Origin: Candidatus Binatia bacterium
GTDB lineage: Bacteria > Desulfobacterota > Binatia > UBA9968
Length of the DNA: 56,129 nucleotides
NCBI GenBank assembly: GCA_036504975.1
Contig: DASXUF010000196.1
Location: 1 to 56,129, forward strand
Direction: 5' to 3'
Positions 35,593-44,997 of the stretch are shown piece after piece; the stretch's first letter is position 1, and each line of letters opens with the position of its first letter. The position numbers and the translations under genes were made by a program. The notes under the pieces are model-generated. The model worked only from the letters and a program-made list of their open reading frames with translations, was not told the DNA's origin and made no database searches.

Positions 35593-35727
35593 AAGCCGGT
35601 CGCAAGTCTCGACGATCCTTCATGGCACAAGCCGAGATTCGATATGTTCATTTCCAGCGCTCAGATGTGGGACATCATGCATCCGGACTTGCCTAAGTTC
35701 CCCGAGGGCCCGCCGCAAAAAAATTAG
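35593..35727 (+). pseudogene. Remnant of a GFA-family (glutathione-dependent formaldehyde-activating-like) gene
   Basis: Between stops at 35590-35592 and 35725-35727 the frame reads ...ASLDDPSWHKPRFDMFISSA, then QMWDIMHPDLPKFPEGPP, which resembles the C-terminal end of GFA-domain proteins (SLDDPS, SAQ-W, LPKFPEGP). The N-terminal zinc-binding part is absent. No ribosome site or start is apparent. It lies in the otherwise empty spacer upstream of the amidohydrolase gene. Confidence 0.5.
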
Positions 35728-35746
35728 CCGACCCGTCCAGGGTGTT

Positions 35747-35773
35747 TGTTGCTAAGTTGCGCAAGTACGCAAC
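35747..35773. promoter_or_regulatory. Operator-like repeat, downstream copy
   Basis: TGTTGCTAAGTTGCGCAAGT followed by ACGCAAC. It contains the palindrome TTGCGCAA and is the same as the copy upstream of the ArsR-like gene, except that the latter has an 8-base insertion that duplicates the palindrome. It begins one base beyond the gene's stop. Confidence 0.5.
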
Positions 35774-35774
35774 A

Positions 35775-36077
35775 TCACCTGGAAGACGACGCGGAGTCGA
35801 CAAAGGCGAAGAGCGCTCGGAGAACTTGGCGGATTTCTCGCGGATGCTTCAAGCGGTATAGGGCCCGCATTTTGGAGTCGCTGTCGTATCGCACAACCTC
35901 GGCAAGGCGTAAGGCGCCCAACGTATGGCTGATGCGCGACAAGCTTCGGCTGAGCGCCCGCGCGCGCTGGCTCGGGCTCATCTCACGGTTCTCGAGCAGC
36001 AACTCAACGATCGCGAAGGCAACGGGATTTCCAAACACGCGGCACAGACGCGATTGCCTGTAGCTCTTTTCTTCCAC
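35775..36077 (-). CDS. ArsR-like winged-helix transcriptional regulator
   Basis: 100 residues. RLCRVFGNPVAFAIVELLLE is the typical first helices, MSPSQRARALSRSLSRISHT the helix-turn-helix with SRISHTLGALR as the recognition helix, and AEVVRYDSDSKMRALYRLK the wing. No Cys metal site is visible, so the signal may be other than a metal. Two nearly identical palindromic repeats flank the gene, one upstream (36121-36155) and one just after its stop, suggesting autoregulation. Confidence 0.8.
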   Translation of the reverse strand: MEEKSYRQSRLCRVFGNPVAFAIVELLLENREMSPSQRARALSRSLSRISHTLGALRLAEVVRYDSDSKMRALYRLKHPREIRQVLRALFAFVDSASSSR

Positions 36078-36120
36078 GCCGCCCCGTTTACCACGTTCAG
36101 GGAATTTCTGAAACAGTGTA

Positions 36121-36155
36121 TGTTGCTAAGTTGCGCAATTGCGCAAGTACGCAAC
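36121..36155. promoter_or_regulatory. Operator-like repeat, upstream copy
   Basis: TGTTGCTAAGTTGCGCAATT followed by GCGCAAGTACGCAAC. TTGCGCAATTGCGCAA is a perfect 16-base palindrome, with further TTGC half-sites. It lies 44-78 bases before the start of the ArsR-like gene, in the right place for an operator. The other copy at 35747-35773 lacks 8 bases of the palindrome. Confidence 0.6.
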
Positions 36156-36395
36156 GTGCGACGGTGAGAGTCCGATGCCGGAGAGGCTGACCCTGAAAGT
36201 TGCCAACGGGCTTTGTCTTAGCCGAGAAATGTGTCTTGAGAGACTAGTGAACCATGTGATAAATAAGCTTGCCTTCGGTGGCATCACACGTTAGGACTGA
36301 GCGGAACGTGTTGCAACCAAGAGGGAAACCGACTAAATCATCTAGAACGGAGCAAAATGCCTACTGTGGTAACCAAGCGTCATCGCTTGAAATTG
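36156..36395 (+). mobile_element. 5' part of a probable group II intron (no ORF, no 3' end)
   Basis: The segment opens with GTGCGACGGTGAGAGTCC, matching the GUGYG 5' end of bacterial group II introns. Several helices can be drawn, for example CATGTGAT with ATCACACG, and GCTTGCCTTCGGTGGC inside it; GGAACGTGTTGCAACC and GGAACGGAGCAAAATGCC look like domain I text. It begins right after the operator repeat. No reverse transcriptase or domain V follows before the next gene at 36403, so the intron is truncated. The call rests on recognised motifs only. Confidence 0.5.
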
Positions 36396-36402
36396 GGCCC
36401 AA

Positions 36403-37050
36403 TTAATTAACATCATACCCTAGCTCTGCTCGTAGGTCCCCCTTCTCATTGAAGACTTTCAAACCAGAGGTTCCTTGATCCATGCCTATTAGCGTTCTCA
36501 GCTTACCGTCGGGTCCAGCGAACTGTAGTGAGGTCCCCTCTGCATTAGAGCCGAATACTCCTCGTGGTTTCCCTTCCGCATCGTGCAAGATGAACTTATA
36601 ACCTGCTTCTTGTTGGCTCATTTGCGCCTGTAGAGTTCCCTTCGCATCATACATCAGAATAGTTGGTCCTGTGCTGTCATTTACTACAAATACCAGCCGG
36701 ACTTTTCCGTTCTTATCGGCAAGCGTTACGCCAGCGCCATCCTTAGCAACTTGGAATGACGCCTGTGGATTTGCCTCCGTATCGTAAAGTGTAATACCTG
36801 GCCCCATAGTCTCATGTACTCCAAATCCCAGCCGAACTTTTCCGTTCTTATCGTTTAAAATCGCCTTAGGCCCATCCGGACCGCCACGGAATAACATCCG
36901 GGGTCTTGCATCTCCGTCGGTGATTATTAGATTTTCGGTCGTGATCACTTTCTGCGCATTGGCTTCCGGCGTCTGCTTGGACGATTGCCGAGAAACAAGG
37001 AAGGCAACTACCGCTGATAACAAGACAGAGATCAGAATAGTTTCAATCAT
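36403..37050 (-). CDS. Membrane-anchored protein with repeated beta motifs
   Basis: 215 residues. One N-terminal helix (ETILISVLLSAVVAFLVSRQ), then about seven copies of a 20-25-residue repeat with core DKNGKVRLGFGV / DKNGKVRLVFVV / DAKGTLQAQMSQ / DAEGKPRGVFGS / GPDGKLRTLIGM / NEKGDLRAELGY. The D-x-x-G-K turn followed by hydrophobic beta residues suggests a beta-solenoid or beta-propeller-like fold outside the membrane. The function is unknown. Codon use is less GC-rich than its neighbours. Confidence 0.7.
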   Translation of the reverse strand: MIETILISVLLSAVVAFLVSRQSSKQTPEANAQKVITTENLIITDGDARPRMLFRGGPDGPKAILNDKNGKVRLGFGVHETMGPGITLYDTEANPQASFQVAKDGAGVTLADKNGKVRLVFVVNDSTGPTILMYDAKGTLQAQMSQQEAGYKFILHDAEGKPRGVFGSNAEGTSLQFAGPDGKLRTLIGMDQGTSGLKVFNEKGDLRAELGYDVN

Positions 37051-37242
37051 TTATAAAACCCCCTTTTTTGAGCGCTAGCTAATCCACATTCGCCCCCTAC
37101 CCGCGAGAGCCGGATTCTTTCACCAAGGCAACAAATTCGTCAATAAGAATCTTCTTGCTTTGGGCGCGCGTAGGGCTACAGTTTAAGTCAGCGTCTGGGG
37201 CTAGCTTGGCCAGCGAAAAGCCGGGGGTCAGAGAAAGGGGAC

Positions 37243-38366
37243 CTATTCACCGGAATCTTTTTTCTTAGCCCGGTCTTTTTCAAGCGCAATACGGAATGTT
37301 TCCTCTAATTCCTTTACCTCTTCGACTTTCTGCGCGTATTCCTCAGGTGTTTTGGGCTGACGCCCAAATTCATCTTGAAAATAGTAGCTTCCATCTTTCA
37401 TCCGTACGTACGTCTTAGCGGCAAACTCTCCTATCTCGTGTTTTGATGGCAAGAGAAACCGGCCAAGTTTGTTCCAGGCTGTGGTTTTCAGATAGCGTTC
37501 TGGGAATAGATCTTCTTCATTACGGCCAGCAATATAACGATGGGCGCGTGACTTGATAATGTAATTCACTTCTCGGACCTCATGTTCCGCTAGCTTTCGT
37601 CCACGGATACACAAGGTATAGTTAACCCGTGAAGAATCAAAATACCGTGGGTTAGTACGAGGCTTCCTAGCTTTTATGGACCCGGGACTCTGTGCCCATT
37701 CCACGTGAGTAAGAATAAAAAGTCTGTGTTGATCAAACGGGAATAAGGTTTGCGTACCAATCCAATCTAGCAAGGGGTCCAGACCATCCTGGGGTCTGAA
37801 GGAAAGACGTGACTGTTAAACAAGGTCACCGGATGATCCGAAAGAATGAATTTCACGAAAGAGTTTTCGGCCGAGACGATCTCCAGAACGCTTTCTGTCC
37901 ACATCACGCAATGCATAGTACGAATACGCTGCATTCTATACATCAACTCTTCCTGACTATTCGCACGCGTCAAGAACTTTACAAAGTGTAGTCCTTTGGG
38001 TGTTCGCAATCTCAAAGCATCCATAAACCCATACATGTATCCATAGGTAGAATGTACGGTCTCCCAATCTTCGGCGATATAGGCATCAATAGCCGTCTTA
38101 CCGTCGCGGTCGATTGCGCCAAATAGCATTCGCTCAATTTCGTCATTTGGTGCTCCAAGCCAACGCGTGGTGTAAAGGTCGTTTTCGAAGAAGATGGATT
38201 TCGGCCCTTTTGTTGAAATCTGTCGTCCAGACGCACTACTGCCGTCCCCTCTAGTGAACTTCGGCGGCTGTAGATCCAAAACCTTGAAAGATGTTTGCCC
38301 TGGTGCGAGAAATCTCCGCTGGTACCATTCTGGGACGTAATGATGTCTGTGGCTCTGTTGGACCAT
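37243..38366 (-). pseudogene. DUF4238 protein gene broken by a frameshift
   Basis: The first part (start about 38366, stop 37767) begins SHRHHYVPEWYQRRFLAPGQ, the DUF4238 signature, and runs to FILSDHPVTLFNS and SDPRMVWTPC. The second part (37773 to 37243) continues the fold as LDWIGTQTLFPFDQHRLFIL and then VNYIIKSRAHRYIAGRNEED. The two frames overlap by 7 bases and differ by -1, as if one base was lost near GACCCCAGG/GGACCCC. DUF4238 proteins are often defence- or mobile-element-associated. Intact start: GGGGAG lies directly before the ATG, an atypical spacing. Confidence 0.7.
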
Positions 38367-38759
38367 CTCCCCGCCTCTTTGCGATAGGTATCGGGTCTGA
38401 CATAACAATCATTACAATCTTTGTTTTTGCAATCCGATACCAAAATTTGCCCGTGTGCCGGGACAATGACTCCTTGTTCTCGCCGATCGATTAACTTGCA
38501 ATCAGGATCCGATATAACTCGCTGACATTACTAAGCTCCTATCTCGCGCTGCGACAGTGTGTAATTGCAACACCTGGCCCCGCTCCCACTCACACCCAGC
38601 CCTCCACCCCGCTCGCTACCTCTTCAGCTTGGCGCGCTCCAGCGCGAGCGCGGATACGTGCACGATGCCGTCATGGAATGTGGCCGTTTTGAATTCGGGG
38701 CGCGGATCGCGGGGAATTGGCGGTGCCTTTGTAGAGCTTCAACGCGCCGTGTGGTCTGC
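38367..38759. other. Gene-poor spacer with a possible decayed ORF
   Basis: No supported gene. On the minus strand a short open stretch ends at 38616-38618 with TATFHDGIVHVSALALERAK and a stop, and the preceding DNA still reads coding-like in another frame (HGALKLYKGTANSP). This suggests the tail of an eroded gene, but I cannot name its family. Confidence 0.3.
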
Positions 38760-39140
38760 CTACAATCTTTCAGCTCCCTTGAGCTTTCCAAGAGCTCGGT
38801 CAAAGGTACCCAAAGGAACGTGGCCGGCTTTCCGAGCTACTTCGAGGATCAAACAGTCGGAGAACCCCAGCGCTGGACGGCGACGGTAGTGCTCCAGCGC
38901 GGCGGTGACAGTACCGGAGTCCTGGATCGTAAGATCTCTGTGACGCAGGAGCATCTCGACGGCGGTCGCTATTTCCGGGTGGGCGAGCTCGTATACGGCG
39001 GCAAGAACCCACGTTGCCTCAATGAGGACCAGCGTCGATACCCACGCGCCTTTGCTAATGAAAGATTCCGCAGCGGCGACCTGCTTCCCGTCGTCGCGCG
39101 TGACAAGACGAACCAAAACATTCGTGTCAACGGCGCGCAT
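38760..39140 (-). CDS. vapC: PIN-domain toxin, VapC-like
   Basis: 126 residues. MRAVDTNVLVRLVTRDD has the first acidic residue, SFISKGAWVSTLVLIEATWV the second (Glu), and ALGFSDCLILEVARKAGHV with TFDRAL the last Asp residues. The fold is complete. It cleaves RNA when free of its antitoxin. Its start overlaps the antitoxin stop by 14 bases, the normal order (antitoxin first) of VapBC operons. Confidence 0.9.
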   Translation of the reverse strand: MRAVDTNVLVRLVTRDDGKQVAAAESFISKGAWVSTLVLIEATWVLAAVYELAHPEIATAVEMLLRHRDLTIQDSGTVTAALEHYRRRPALGFSDCLILEVARKAGHVPLGTFDRALGKLKGAERL

Positions 39141-39390
39141 GCTTGGCTTTCATGTAGCGCAGCACCCCTTTATCGAAATCTTCCAACTTCTTCGGGCCGG
39201 GGGAGCGTTTGGGAAAGACCGCTCGGTGAATATCCTCCGAGGAGTACCGTCCGGCTTTGCGAACGACGACCGCGTCGCCTTCCTCATCCCACTCCAAAAC
39301 CGAGCCAGGACCAACGCCGAGTTTTCGTCGCACCTCGGCAGGAACGGAAATTTGACCCTGGGCTGTAACTTTTGATTGTGCGAGTGCCAT
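39127..39390 (-). CDS. vapB: AbrB/SpoVT-type antitoxin, VapB-like
   Basis: 87 residues. SKVTAQGQISVPAEVRRKLG is the swapped-hairpin DNA-binding domain, then GSVLEWDEEGDAVVVRKAGR. The C-terminal tail (PKKLEDFDKGVLRYMKAKHA) would wrap the toxin. A perfect 14-bp palindrome (39399-39412) lies 9 bases upstream of its start and is the likely autoregulatory operator. Confidence 0.9.
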   Translation of the reverse strand: MALAQSKVTAQGQISVPAEVRRKLGVGPGSVLEWDEEGDAVVVRKAGRYSSEDIHRAVFPKRSPGPKKLEDFDKGVLRYMKAKHARR

Positions 39391-39398
39391 AGATGTTA

Positions 39399-39412
39399 AT
39401 TACCATGGTAAT
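39399..39412. promoter_or_regulatory. Palindromic operator candidate for vapBC
   Basis: ATTACCATGGTAAT is a perfect 14-bp palindrome placed immediately upstream of the vapB start. AbrB-type antitoxins bind such sites, usually together with the toxin. The AT-rich flanks could hold the -10 region. Confidence 0.6.
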
Positions 39413-39635
39413 GAATGGCCGTCAATCGGCGCTCGGCGGAACCATACGACGGGGAACGATTCATCGCCGCGGCAAATTTTGCCGGTCCGCTGGCAAGTTT
39501 TTCAAACGCCTATCCAGCGCGCCGTCGAGCATCTTGTCTCTTACATCATATCAGCACGGAAAACAGCAAGTTAGAAAACTTCCTTCTCTATGGTACGAGG
39601 TTTGCTCCCAGCAAGATACCTTGGGGGTGTGACAG

Positions 39636-41687
39636 ATGGCGACAAGAGCATCCTTCGAAGTCGGCGGCGCGATCCTTCGCGCTCTAACGAAAGCGCGCAA
39701 GGCCGGCGCCTACGTCGTTTATCAACGCACGGTGCCGCTGCTGGCGTTTATCTTCTGCGTCGGAGTGGCGGCCATACTTTGGCATCTTTCCCGGCTGTCC
39801 TCCAATCTCGTTCAGTCGGGCGCGCTGCAGGGCACCGCGATCTATTCTCAGTCGATTACCGATCTGCGCACGTTCTACGGCTCCGAGGTCGTTGATCGGG
39901 TCAGACCCTACGGCATCGAGGTGACCCACGACTACGCGGCTAAGAAAGCCGCCATACCGATCCCTGCGACGTTCACCATCGAGTTCGGCAAGCATATCGC
40001 CGAGAAAAACTCCGGCATGGAGATTCGGCTATACAGCGACTATCCGTTCCCGTTCAGGAAAGAGGGCGGGCCGAGAGACGCCTTCGAGAAGGAAGCGCTC
40101 GCCTACTTGAGGCAACATCCCGACAAGACTTTTTTCCGTTTCGAGGATTTTCAGGGCCGGCCGTCGCTCAGATACGCGACCGCGGTCCAAATGAAGGCCG
40201 GCTGCGTCGCGTGCCATAACAGCCACGCCGAAAGCCCGAAGACCGACTGGAAAGTGGAAAACGTCAGGGGGGTTCAGGAAATCATCCAGACGCTGGATAG
40301 CGCCGTCGCGCAGACCCGCTCGGGCTTGACCGAGACGTTCGTGCTGTTGAGCACGATGGGTCTTTTGGGAGTGGGCGGTCTGGCGCTCGTCGTCGGAACG
40401 ATGCGCAAGAAATCGGCGGAGCTGGAGCAGCGGGTGAGCGAGCGCGCGTCCGCGCAAGCGCGTCTGGCTGCGCTCCACGAGATCAATCTCGCCAGCACGT
40501 CCACTTTGGATCTCAGAGCGGTATTGAACTTGTTGCTGGAAAAAACCGACGACCTGCTTCCGGTCATCGCGGCGACAACCGTACGGCTCTTCAACAAACA
40601 AACCGGAAAATTGGAACCGGTCGCCTGCTGGAACCTGGATGAGGAGCAATGGAAGGCGGAGACGAAGAACGGCGGCAGTCTCATTCGAATGCTGCCGGAG
40701 AGCAACTCCCCGCTCATGGTCCTAAACGCCCAGACGGACCCGCGATCCCTGGCCTCCGAGTTTTTGCGCAGGCAGGGATTGGTCTCGTTTCTAAGGGTCC
40801 CCTTGACGGCAAAGAACGACACGTTGGGGGTGATCACGTTTTTTACCAAAGTAGAGCACCGTTTCAGCGATGAAGAAATAGATTTTCTCTCGACTGTCAG
40901 CGGCCAGGCGGCCATCGCCATTCATAACGCGCAGCTTTACGAGGAGACCGCTTCGGCCAAGCGAGAGCTGGAGGACGCGAACAACACGCTTAAAAAACAG
41001 GCCGTGGAGCTGGCGCGTTCCAACGCCGAGCTGGAGCAATTCGCCTATGTCGCCTCACATGACCTGCAAGAGCCGCTGCGCATGGTCGCGAGCTATACCC
41101 AACTCCTGGCCAGGCGGTATCGGGGCAGGCTCGACGGCGACGCCGACGAGTTTATCGCGTACGCGGTCGATGGCGTCACCCGCATGCAGAGCCAGATCCA
41201 GGACCTGTTGAACTATTCAAGGTTAGGAAAGAAGGAAACGGATTTCGAGTCCACGGATTGCTCCGCCGTTTTGGACCGCGCGCTCGTCAACCTCAAGGTT
41301 GCGATCGAGGAGAGCGGAGCGAAGGTCACCAGCGATCCGTTGCCGGCGGTGGCGGCCGACGGCAATCAATTGGTGCAACTGTTTCAGAATCTCATGAGCA
41401 ACGCCGTCAAATTTCGCAATCACGAGCCGCCGCTCATTCACGTCTCCGCCAAGCGCAGCGGCAAAGAATGGGTTTTCTCGGTCCACGACAACGGCATCGG
41501 CTTCGAGCCGCAATTTGCCGAGCGCATCTTTGTCATCTTCCAGCGCCTGCACGCGAAGGGCGATCATCCCGGCACGGGCATCGGTCTCGCGGTTTGCAAA
41601 AAAATCGTGGAACGCCACGGCGGACGCATCTGGGCGGAAGCGGAACCGGGCCAAGGGGCGACTTTTTATTTTACGATTCCAGCGTAA
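39636..41687 (+). CDS. Sensor histidine kinase with periplasmic haem-c-type (DUF3365/Tll0287-like) domain
   Basis: 683 residues. First helix at about 33-50 (TVPLLAFIFCVGVAAILWHL), then a periplasmic domain (about 55-230) with CVACH at 190-194, a CxxCH haem c attachment motif in a DUF3365-like context (KAGCVACHNSHAESPKTDW). A second helix follows at about 233-254, then GAF (about 280-435), HisKA with His475 in [14 protein letters not shown], and HATPase with LFQNLMSNAVKF, HDNGIGFEP and [20 protein letters not shown]. It probably senses redox state or a gas such as NO or O2 outside the membrane. GGGGGTG precedes the ATG. First gene of a five-gene cluster. Confidence 0.9.
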   Translation: MATRASFEVGGAILRALTKARKAGAYVVYQRTVPLLAFIFCVGVAAILWHLSRLSSNLVQSGALQGTAIYSQSITDLRTFYGSEVVDRVRPYGIEVTHDYAAKKAAIPIPATFTIEFGKHIAEKNSGMEIRLYSDYPFPFRKEGGPRDAFEKEALAYLRQHPDKTFFRFEDFQGRPSLRYATAVQMKAGCVACHNSHAESPKTDWKVENVRGVQEIIQTLDSAVAQTRSGLTETFVLLSTMGLLGVGGLALVVGTMRKKSAELEQRVSERASAQARLAALHEINLASTSTLDLRAVLNLLLEKTDDLLPVIAATTVRLFNKQTGKLEPVACWNLDEEQWKAETKNGGSLIRMLPESNSPLMVLNAQTDPRSLASEFLRRQGLVSFLRVPLTAKNDTLGVITFFTKVEHRFSDEEIDFLSTVSGQAAIAIHNAQLYEETASAKRELEDANNTLKKQAVELARSNAELEQFAYVASHDLQEPLRMVASYTQLLARRYRGRLDGDADEFIAYAVDGVTRMQSQIQDLLNYSRLGKKETDFESTDCSAVLDRALVNLKVAIEESGAKVTSDPLPAVAADGNQLVQLFQNLMSNAVKFRNHEPPLIHVSAKRSGKEWVFSVHDNGIGFEPQFAERIFVIFQRLHAKGDHPGTGIGLAVCKKIVERHGGRIWAEAEPGQGATFYFTIPA

Positions 41688-41723
41688 AAACCAGATCCTA
41701 TTATTTAAGGAGGCAGACGAAAG

Positions 41724-42212
41724 ATGGTGACCGCCGCAAATGGAAGACCCGTCGAGATCCTGCTCGTCGAAGACAATCCGGGCGATGTTCGGCTGACGAA
41801 GGAGGCGCTGAAGGAGGGCAACCTGCTGAACCGGCTGAGCGTGGTCGGCGATGGCATGGAAGCCTTAGCCTTTCTCCGGCGCGAAGGAAAGTTCGCCGGC
41901 TCGGCGCGGCCGGACATGATTCTTCTCGACCTGAACTTGCCGAAAAAGAGCGGCCTCGAAGTGCTGGCGGACGTCAAGGCCGACGAAGATCTGAGACGCA
42001 CGCCGGTGGTGGTCCTGACGACCTCTCAGGCCGAGCAGGACATCATCAAGAGTTACAATCTCTACGCCAACTGCTACATCAGCAAACCGGTCGATCTCGG
42101 AGAGTTCATGAACGTGGTCAAATCGATCGAGGAATTCTGGCTCACGGTCGTCAAGCTGCCCTGCGATGGGGATTGGGTATGGACGGCGAGCCGGCCGAAG
42201 CCCGTGGGTTGA
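41724..42212 (+). CDS. Rcp-like response regulator (receiver only)
   Basis: 162 residues. [19 protein letters not shown] has the acidic pair, [13 protein letters not shown] the phosphorylated Asp, [13 protein letters not shown] the switch Thr, and [17 protein letters not shown] the conserved Lys. No output domain, so it relays phosphate or acts by binding. The C-terminal extra tail ([12 protein letters not shown]) is odd. AAGGAGG lies about 10 bases before the ATG. It follows the haem-type kinase by 36 bases and is its likely partner. Confidence 0.93.
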   Translation: MVTAANGRPVEILLVEDNPGDVRLTKEALKEGNLLNRLSVVGDGMEALAFLRREGKFAGSARPDMILLDLNLPKKSGLEVLADVKADEDLRRTPVVVLTTSQAEQDIIKSYNLYANCYISKPVDLGEFMNVVKSIEEFWLTVVKLPCDGDWVWTASRPKPVG

Positions 42213-42227
42213 AGACGGCGTGTATCT

Positions 42228-44576
42228 GTGGATGCGCCGCGCGTCGATCATGCGTCCGCAATTGAAATGTTCTCGCTTGCCAAATTAACCGGCCGTTTAG
42301 GATCCCTCCTTTCCTCGGGAGGAGCCGGGGATTTCATCGGCGGCATCGTCGCGCGGCGCTTCAGCCAGACTTCCTCCGCGCGGATCAAGCTCATTCTCGA
42401 GGTCGCGGGCGACGGCATTTTCGGACTCGACGTCGACGGGAAAATAACCTTCGCCAATCACGCGGCCGCGAGAATGCTCGGCGCGAAGCGCGACGACATC
42501 ATCGGCCGGCCGATGCGCCAGGTCGTGGACCATCTGAAGGCCGACGGCAGCCCGTTTCCCGGCGGCGCGTCGCCGATCGTCGCGGCCGCAAGCGAGGGTA
42601 CTTCCTGCGTGTCGTCGGATGAAATCTTCCGCCGCAACGACGGCGCGAGCCTGGTCGTGGATTACGTGAGCAACCCGATCTTCGAGCGCGGGAAGTTGAC
42701 CGGCGCGGTCGTGGCCTTCACCGACGTGACCCAGCGCAAGCGCTCGGAAGAGGCCCTGCAATCGCACTACAAGGAACTGGCGATTCTCCATGAAATAGGC
42801 CAGATGATTTTCGCCTCCAGGGATCTGAAAGCGGTTCTAGGGAACATCCTCGAGCGGGCCCTCTCTCTCGTTTCCCTCGACCTGGGAAATATCCGCCTGT
42901 TCGAACCCGGCGTCCGGATGCAAACCGGCGCGTATCGCGGCTACCGCGACCCTGAACAAATCGGCAAGAACACCCACATGAACGGCGGAGACAGCGCCGG
43001 ATTTATCCGCGGCGTGGCGGCCTCCGGGACCAGCTTGGTGCTGGAGGATATTTCGACGGTAGAAGGCCTCAGAACATTCAAGAACGAAGGCGTTCGTTCG
43101 GCGATCATCGTGCCGATCACGACGGCGGAAGAAACGCTCGGCATCATCGAGGTCGGCAGCCGCGCGAGCCGCAGGTTCCTGCCCGACGAGCTTCGCCTCC
43201 TGGATACCATCGGCAATCAAATCGGCATCGCCGTGCAAAAATCCCGGCTCTTCGAGGAGACGGCGCGTCGGGCGGAAGAACAGGCGGCGCTGAATACGAT
43301 CGCCGCGGCGACGAGCCAGTCCCGGCGCCTGGACGAGACGCTTGGGATCGCCCTGGACAAGGTTCTGGAGGTTACGGGGAGAGAGCAAGCCTACATACGA
43401 CTGATGGATCCCGTCACGGGAAATCTTACGCTCGCCGCCCATCGGGGAATTTCGCAGCAGTTCGTCGAAGACTTGACGCATCGCCGCACCCCGGGAGGTA
43501 AAAGCGACCGGGTCTTCGAGTCGGGCGAACCGCTGGTCATCAACGATCCGGAGAGCGCCTCGCTCAGAGATCAGACCCGGCGCGAGGGAAGCCGCGCTTT
43601 CGTGTGGGTGCCGCTCAAGGTGCGGGGCCGAGCGGTGGGCATCATGAACGTCGCGACGGTTCGTCCGATTCCGTTCCAGCCGCGGGAAGTGGAGCTTTTA
43701 AAGGCGATCGGGCACGTGATCGGCGTCGCGCTGGAGAACTCAATCCTGTTTCAAGAGACCGAACGGCGCAACCGGGAAATCAAAATCGCCAAGGAGAAGC
43801 TCGAGAAAGTCAACAGCGCTCTGACCGTTCAGGCGGCCGAGCTGGCGCGGTCCAACAGCGAGCTGCAGCACTTCGCCTATATCGCGTCCCACGATCTGCA
43901 AGAGCCGCTGCGCATGGTGGCGAGCTACGTGCAACTGCTGGCGCGGCGCTACAAGGACAAACTCGATCAGGACGCCAACGAATTCATCGGCTTCGCCGTC
44001 GACGGCGCCACCCGCATGCAGGCGTTGATCAACGCTCTGCTGACCTATTCGCGCGTCGGGACCCAGGCGAAGAGGTTCGAGCCGACCGACTGCGAAGCGG
44101 TGTTGGACGATACGCTCGCGGGCTTGAAAACCGCCGTCGAAGAAAGTGGGGCGGTCATCACGCGAGATCCCCTCCCGACCGTGATCGGGGATGCGACCCA
44201 GTTGGGCCAGTTGTTCCAGAACCTGATCGGCAACGGCGTCAAGTTTCACGGTGCCGAGCCGCCGCGGATTCATATTTCGAGCAGGAGAACCGACAACGGG
44301 TGGGTCTTCTCGTTCAAAGATCGCGGCATCGGCTTCGATTCCCGATACGCTGAGCGCATCTTCGTCATGTTTCAGCGTCTGCATGCAAAAGGGGAATATC
44401 CGGGCACCGGCATCGGCCTTGCCGTGTGCAAAAAAATAGTCGAGCGCCACGGCGGCGAGATCTGGGTGGAGTCCCGGCCGGGAGAGGGAGCGACCTTTTA
44501 CTTTTCGATTCCAACGAACCGTCCCGAAGAGGAGGACAACGCACATGCATTCAGCGAGCACGAACGGATCGGCTAG
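42228..44576 (+). CDS. Cytosolic PAS-GAF-GAF sensor histidine kinase
   Basis: 782 residues from GTG 42228; Met at 42267 is an alternative. PAS at about 45-165 ([20 protein letters not shown]), then two GAF domains (about 190-345, 350-510), HisKA with His555 in [14 protein letters not shown], and HATPase ([44 protein letters not shown]). No transmembrane helix. The kinase core is close to that of the preceding sensor, so the two probably arose by duplication. Its last 32 bases overlap the next receiver gene, so they are translationally coupled. Confidence 0.92.
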   Translation: MDAPRVDHASAIEMFSLAKLTGRLGSLLSSGGAGDFIGGIVARRFSQTSSARIKLILEVAGDGIFGLDVDGKITFANHAAARMLGAKRDDIIGRPMRQVVDHLKADGSPFPGGASPIVAAASEGTSCVSSDEIFRRNDGASLVVDYVSNPIFERGKLTGAVVAFTDVTQRKRSEEALQSHYKELAILHEIGQMIFASRDLKAVLGNILERALSLVSLDLGNIRLFEPGVRMQTGAYRGYRDPEQIGKNTHMNGGDSAGFIRGVAASGTSLVLEDISTVEGLRTFKNEGVRSAIIVPITTAEETLGIIEVGSRASRRFLPDELRLLDTIGNQIGIAVQKSRLFEETARRAEEQAALNTIAAATSQSRRLDETLGIALDKVLEVTGREQAYIRLMDPVTGNLTLAAHRGISQQFVEDLTHRRTPGGKSDRVFESGEPLVINDPESASLRDQTRREGSRAFVWVPLKVRGRAVGIMNVATVRPIPFQPREVELLKAIGHVIGVALENSILFQETERRNREIKIAKEKLEKVNSALTVQAAELARSNSELQHFAYIASHDLQEPLRMVASYVQLLARRYKDKLDQDANEFIGFAVDGATRMQALINALLTYSRVGTQAKRFEPTDCEAVLDDTLAGLKTAVEESGAVITRDPLPTVIGDATQLGQLFQNLIGNGVKFHGAEPPRIHISSRRTDNGWVFSFKDRGIGFDSRYAERIFVMFQRLHAKGEYPGTGIGLAVCKKIVERHGGEIWVESRPGEGATFYFSIPTNRPEEEDNAHAFSEHERIG

Positions 44577-44985
44577 GATTTTGTTGGTGGAAGACAACCC
44601 GGGAGACGTCCGGCTGACGCGCGAAGCCCTGAAGGAAGGCAAGATACTGAACGACCTCTCGGTCGTCGGCGATGGGGTCGAGGCCCTGGCCTTTCTCCGG
44701 CGCGAAGGCCGGTATGCCGAGGCCGAAAGGCCGGATCTGATCCTGCTCGACCTGAACCTGCCGAAGAAGGACGGCCGGGAGGTGTTGGAGGAGATCAAAA
44801 GCGACGGCGATCTCAAGAAGATTCCGGTCGTCGTGCTCACGACCTCGGCGGCGGAGCGGGACATTCTCAACGCCTACGACCTGCACGCCAACTGTTACAT
44901 CACCAAGCCGGTCGATCTCGGACAGTTCATCAAGGTCGTGCAATTGATCGAGGATTTTTGGCTCATGATCGTGAAGCTGCCGTAA
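44545..44985 (+). CDS. Rcp-like response regulator (receiver only), paralogue 2
   Basis: 146 residues, very similar to the regulator at 41.7 kb. [53 protein letters not shown] and [17 protein letters not shown] are the conserved positions. GAGGAGGAC lies before the ATG, inside the end of the kinase gene. Likely takes phosphate from the PAS-GAF kinase. Confidence 0.94.
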   Translation: MHSASTNGSARILLVEDNPGDVRLTREALKEGKILNDLSVVGDGVEALAFLRREGRYAEAERPDLILLDLNLPKKDGREVLEEIKSDGDLKKIPVVVLTTSAAERDILNAYDLHANCYITKPVDLGQFIKVVQLIEDFWLMIVKLP

Positions 44986-44997
44986 CGAAAAGAGTCC

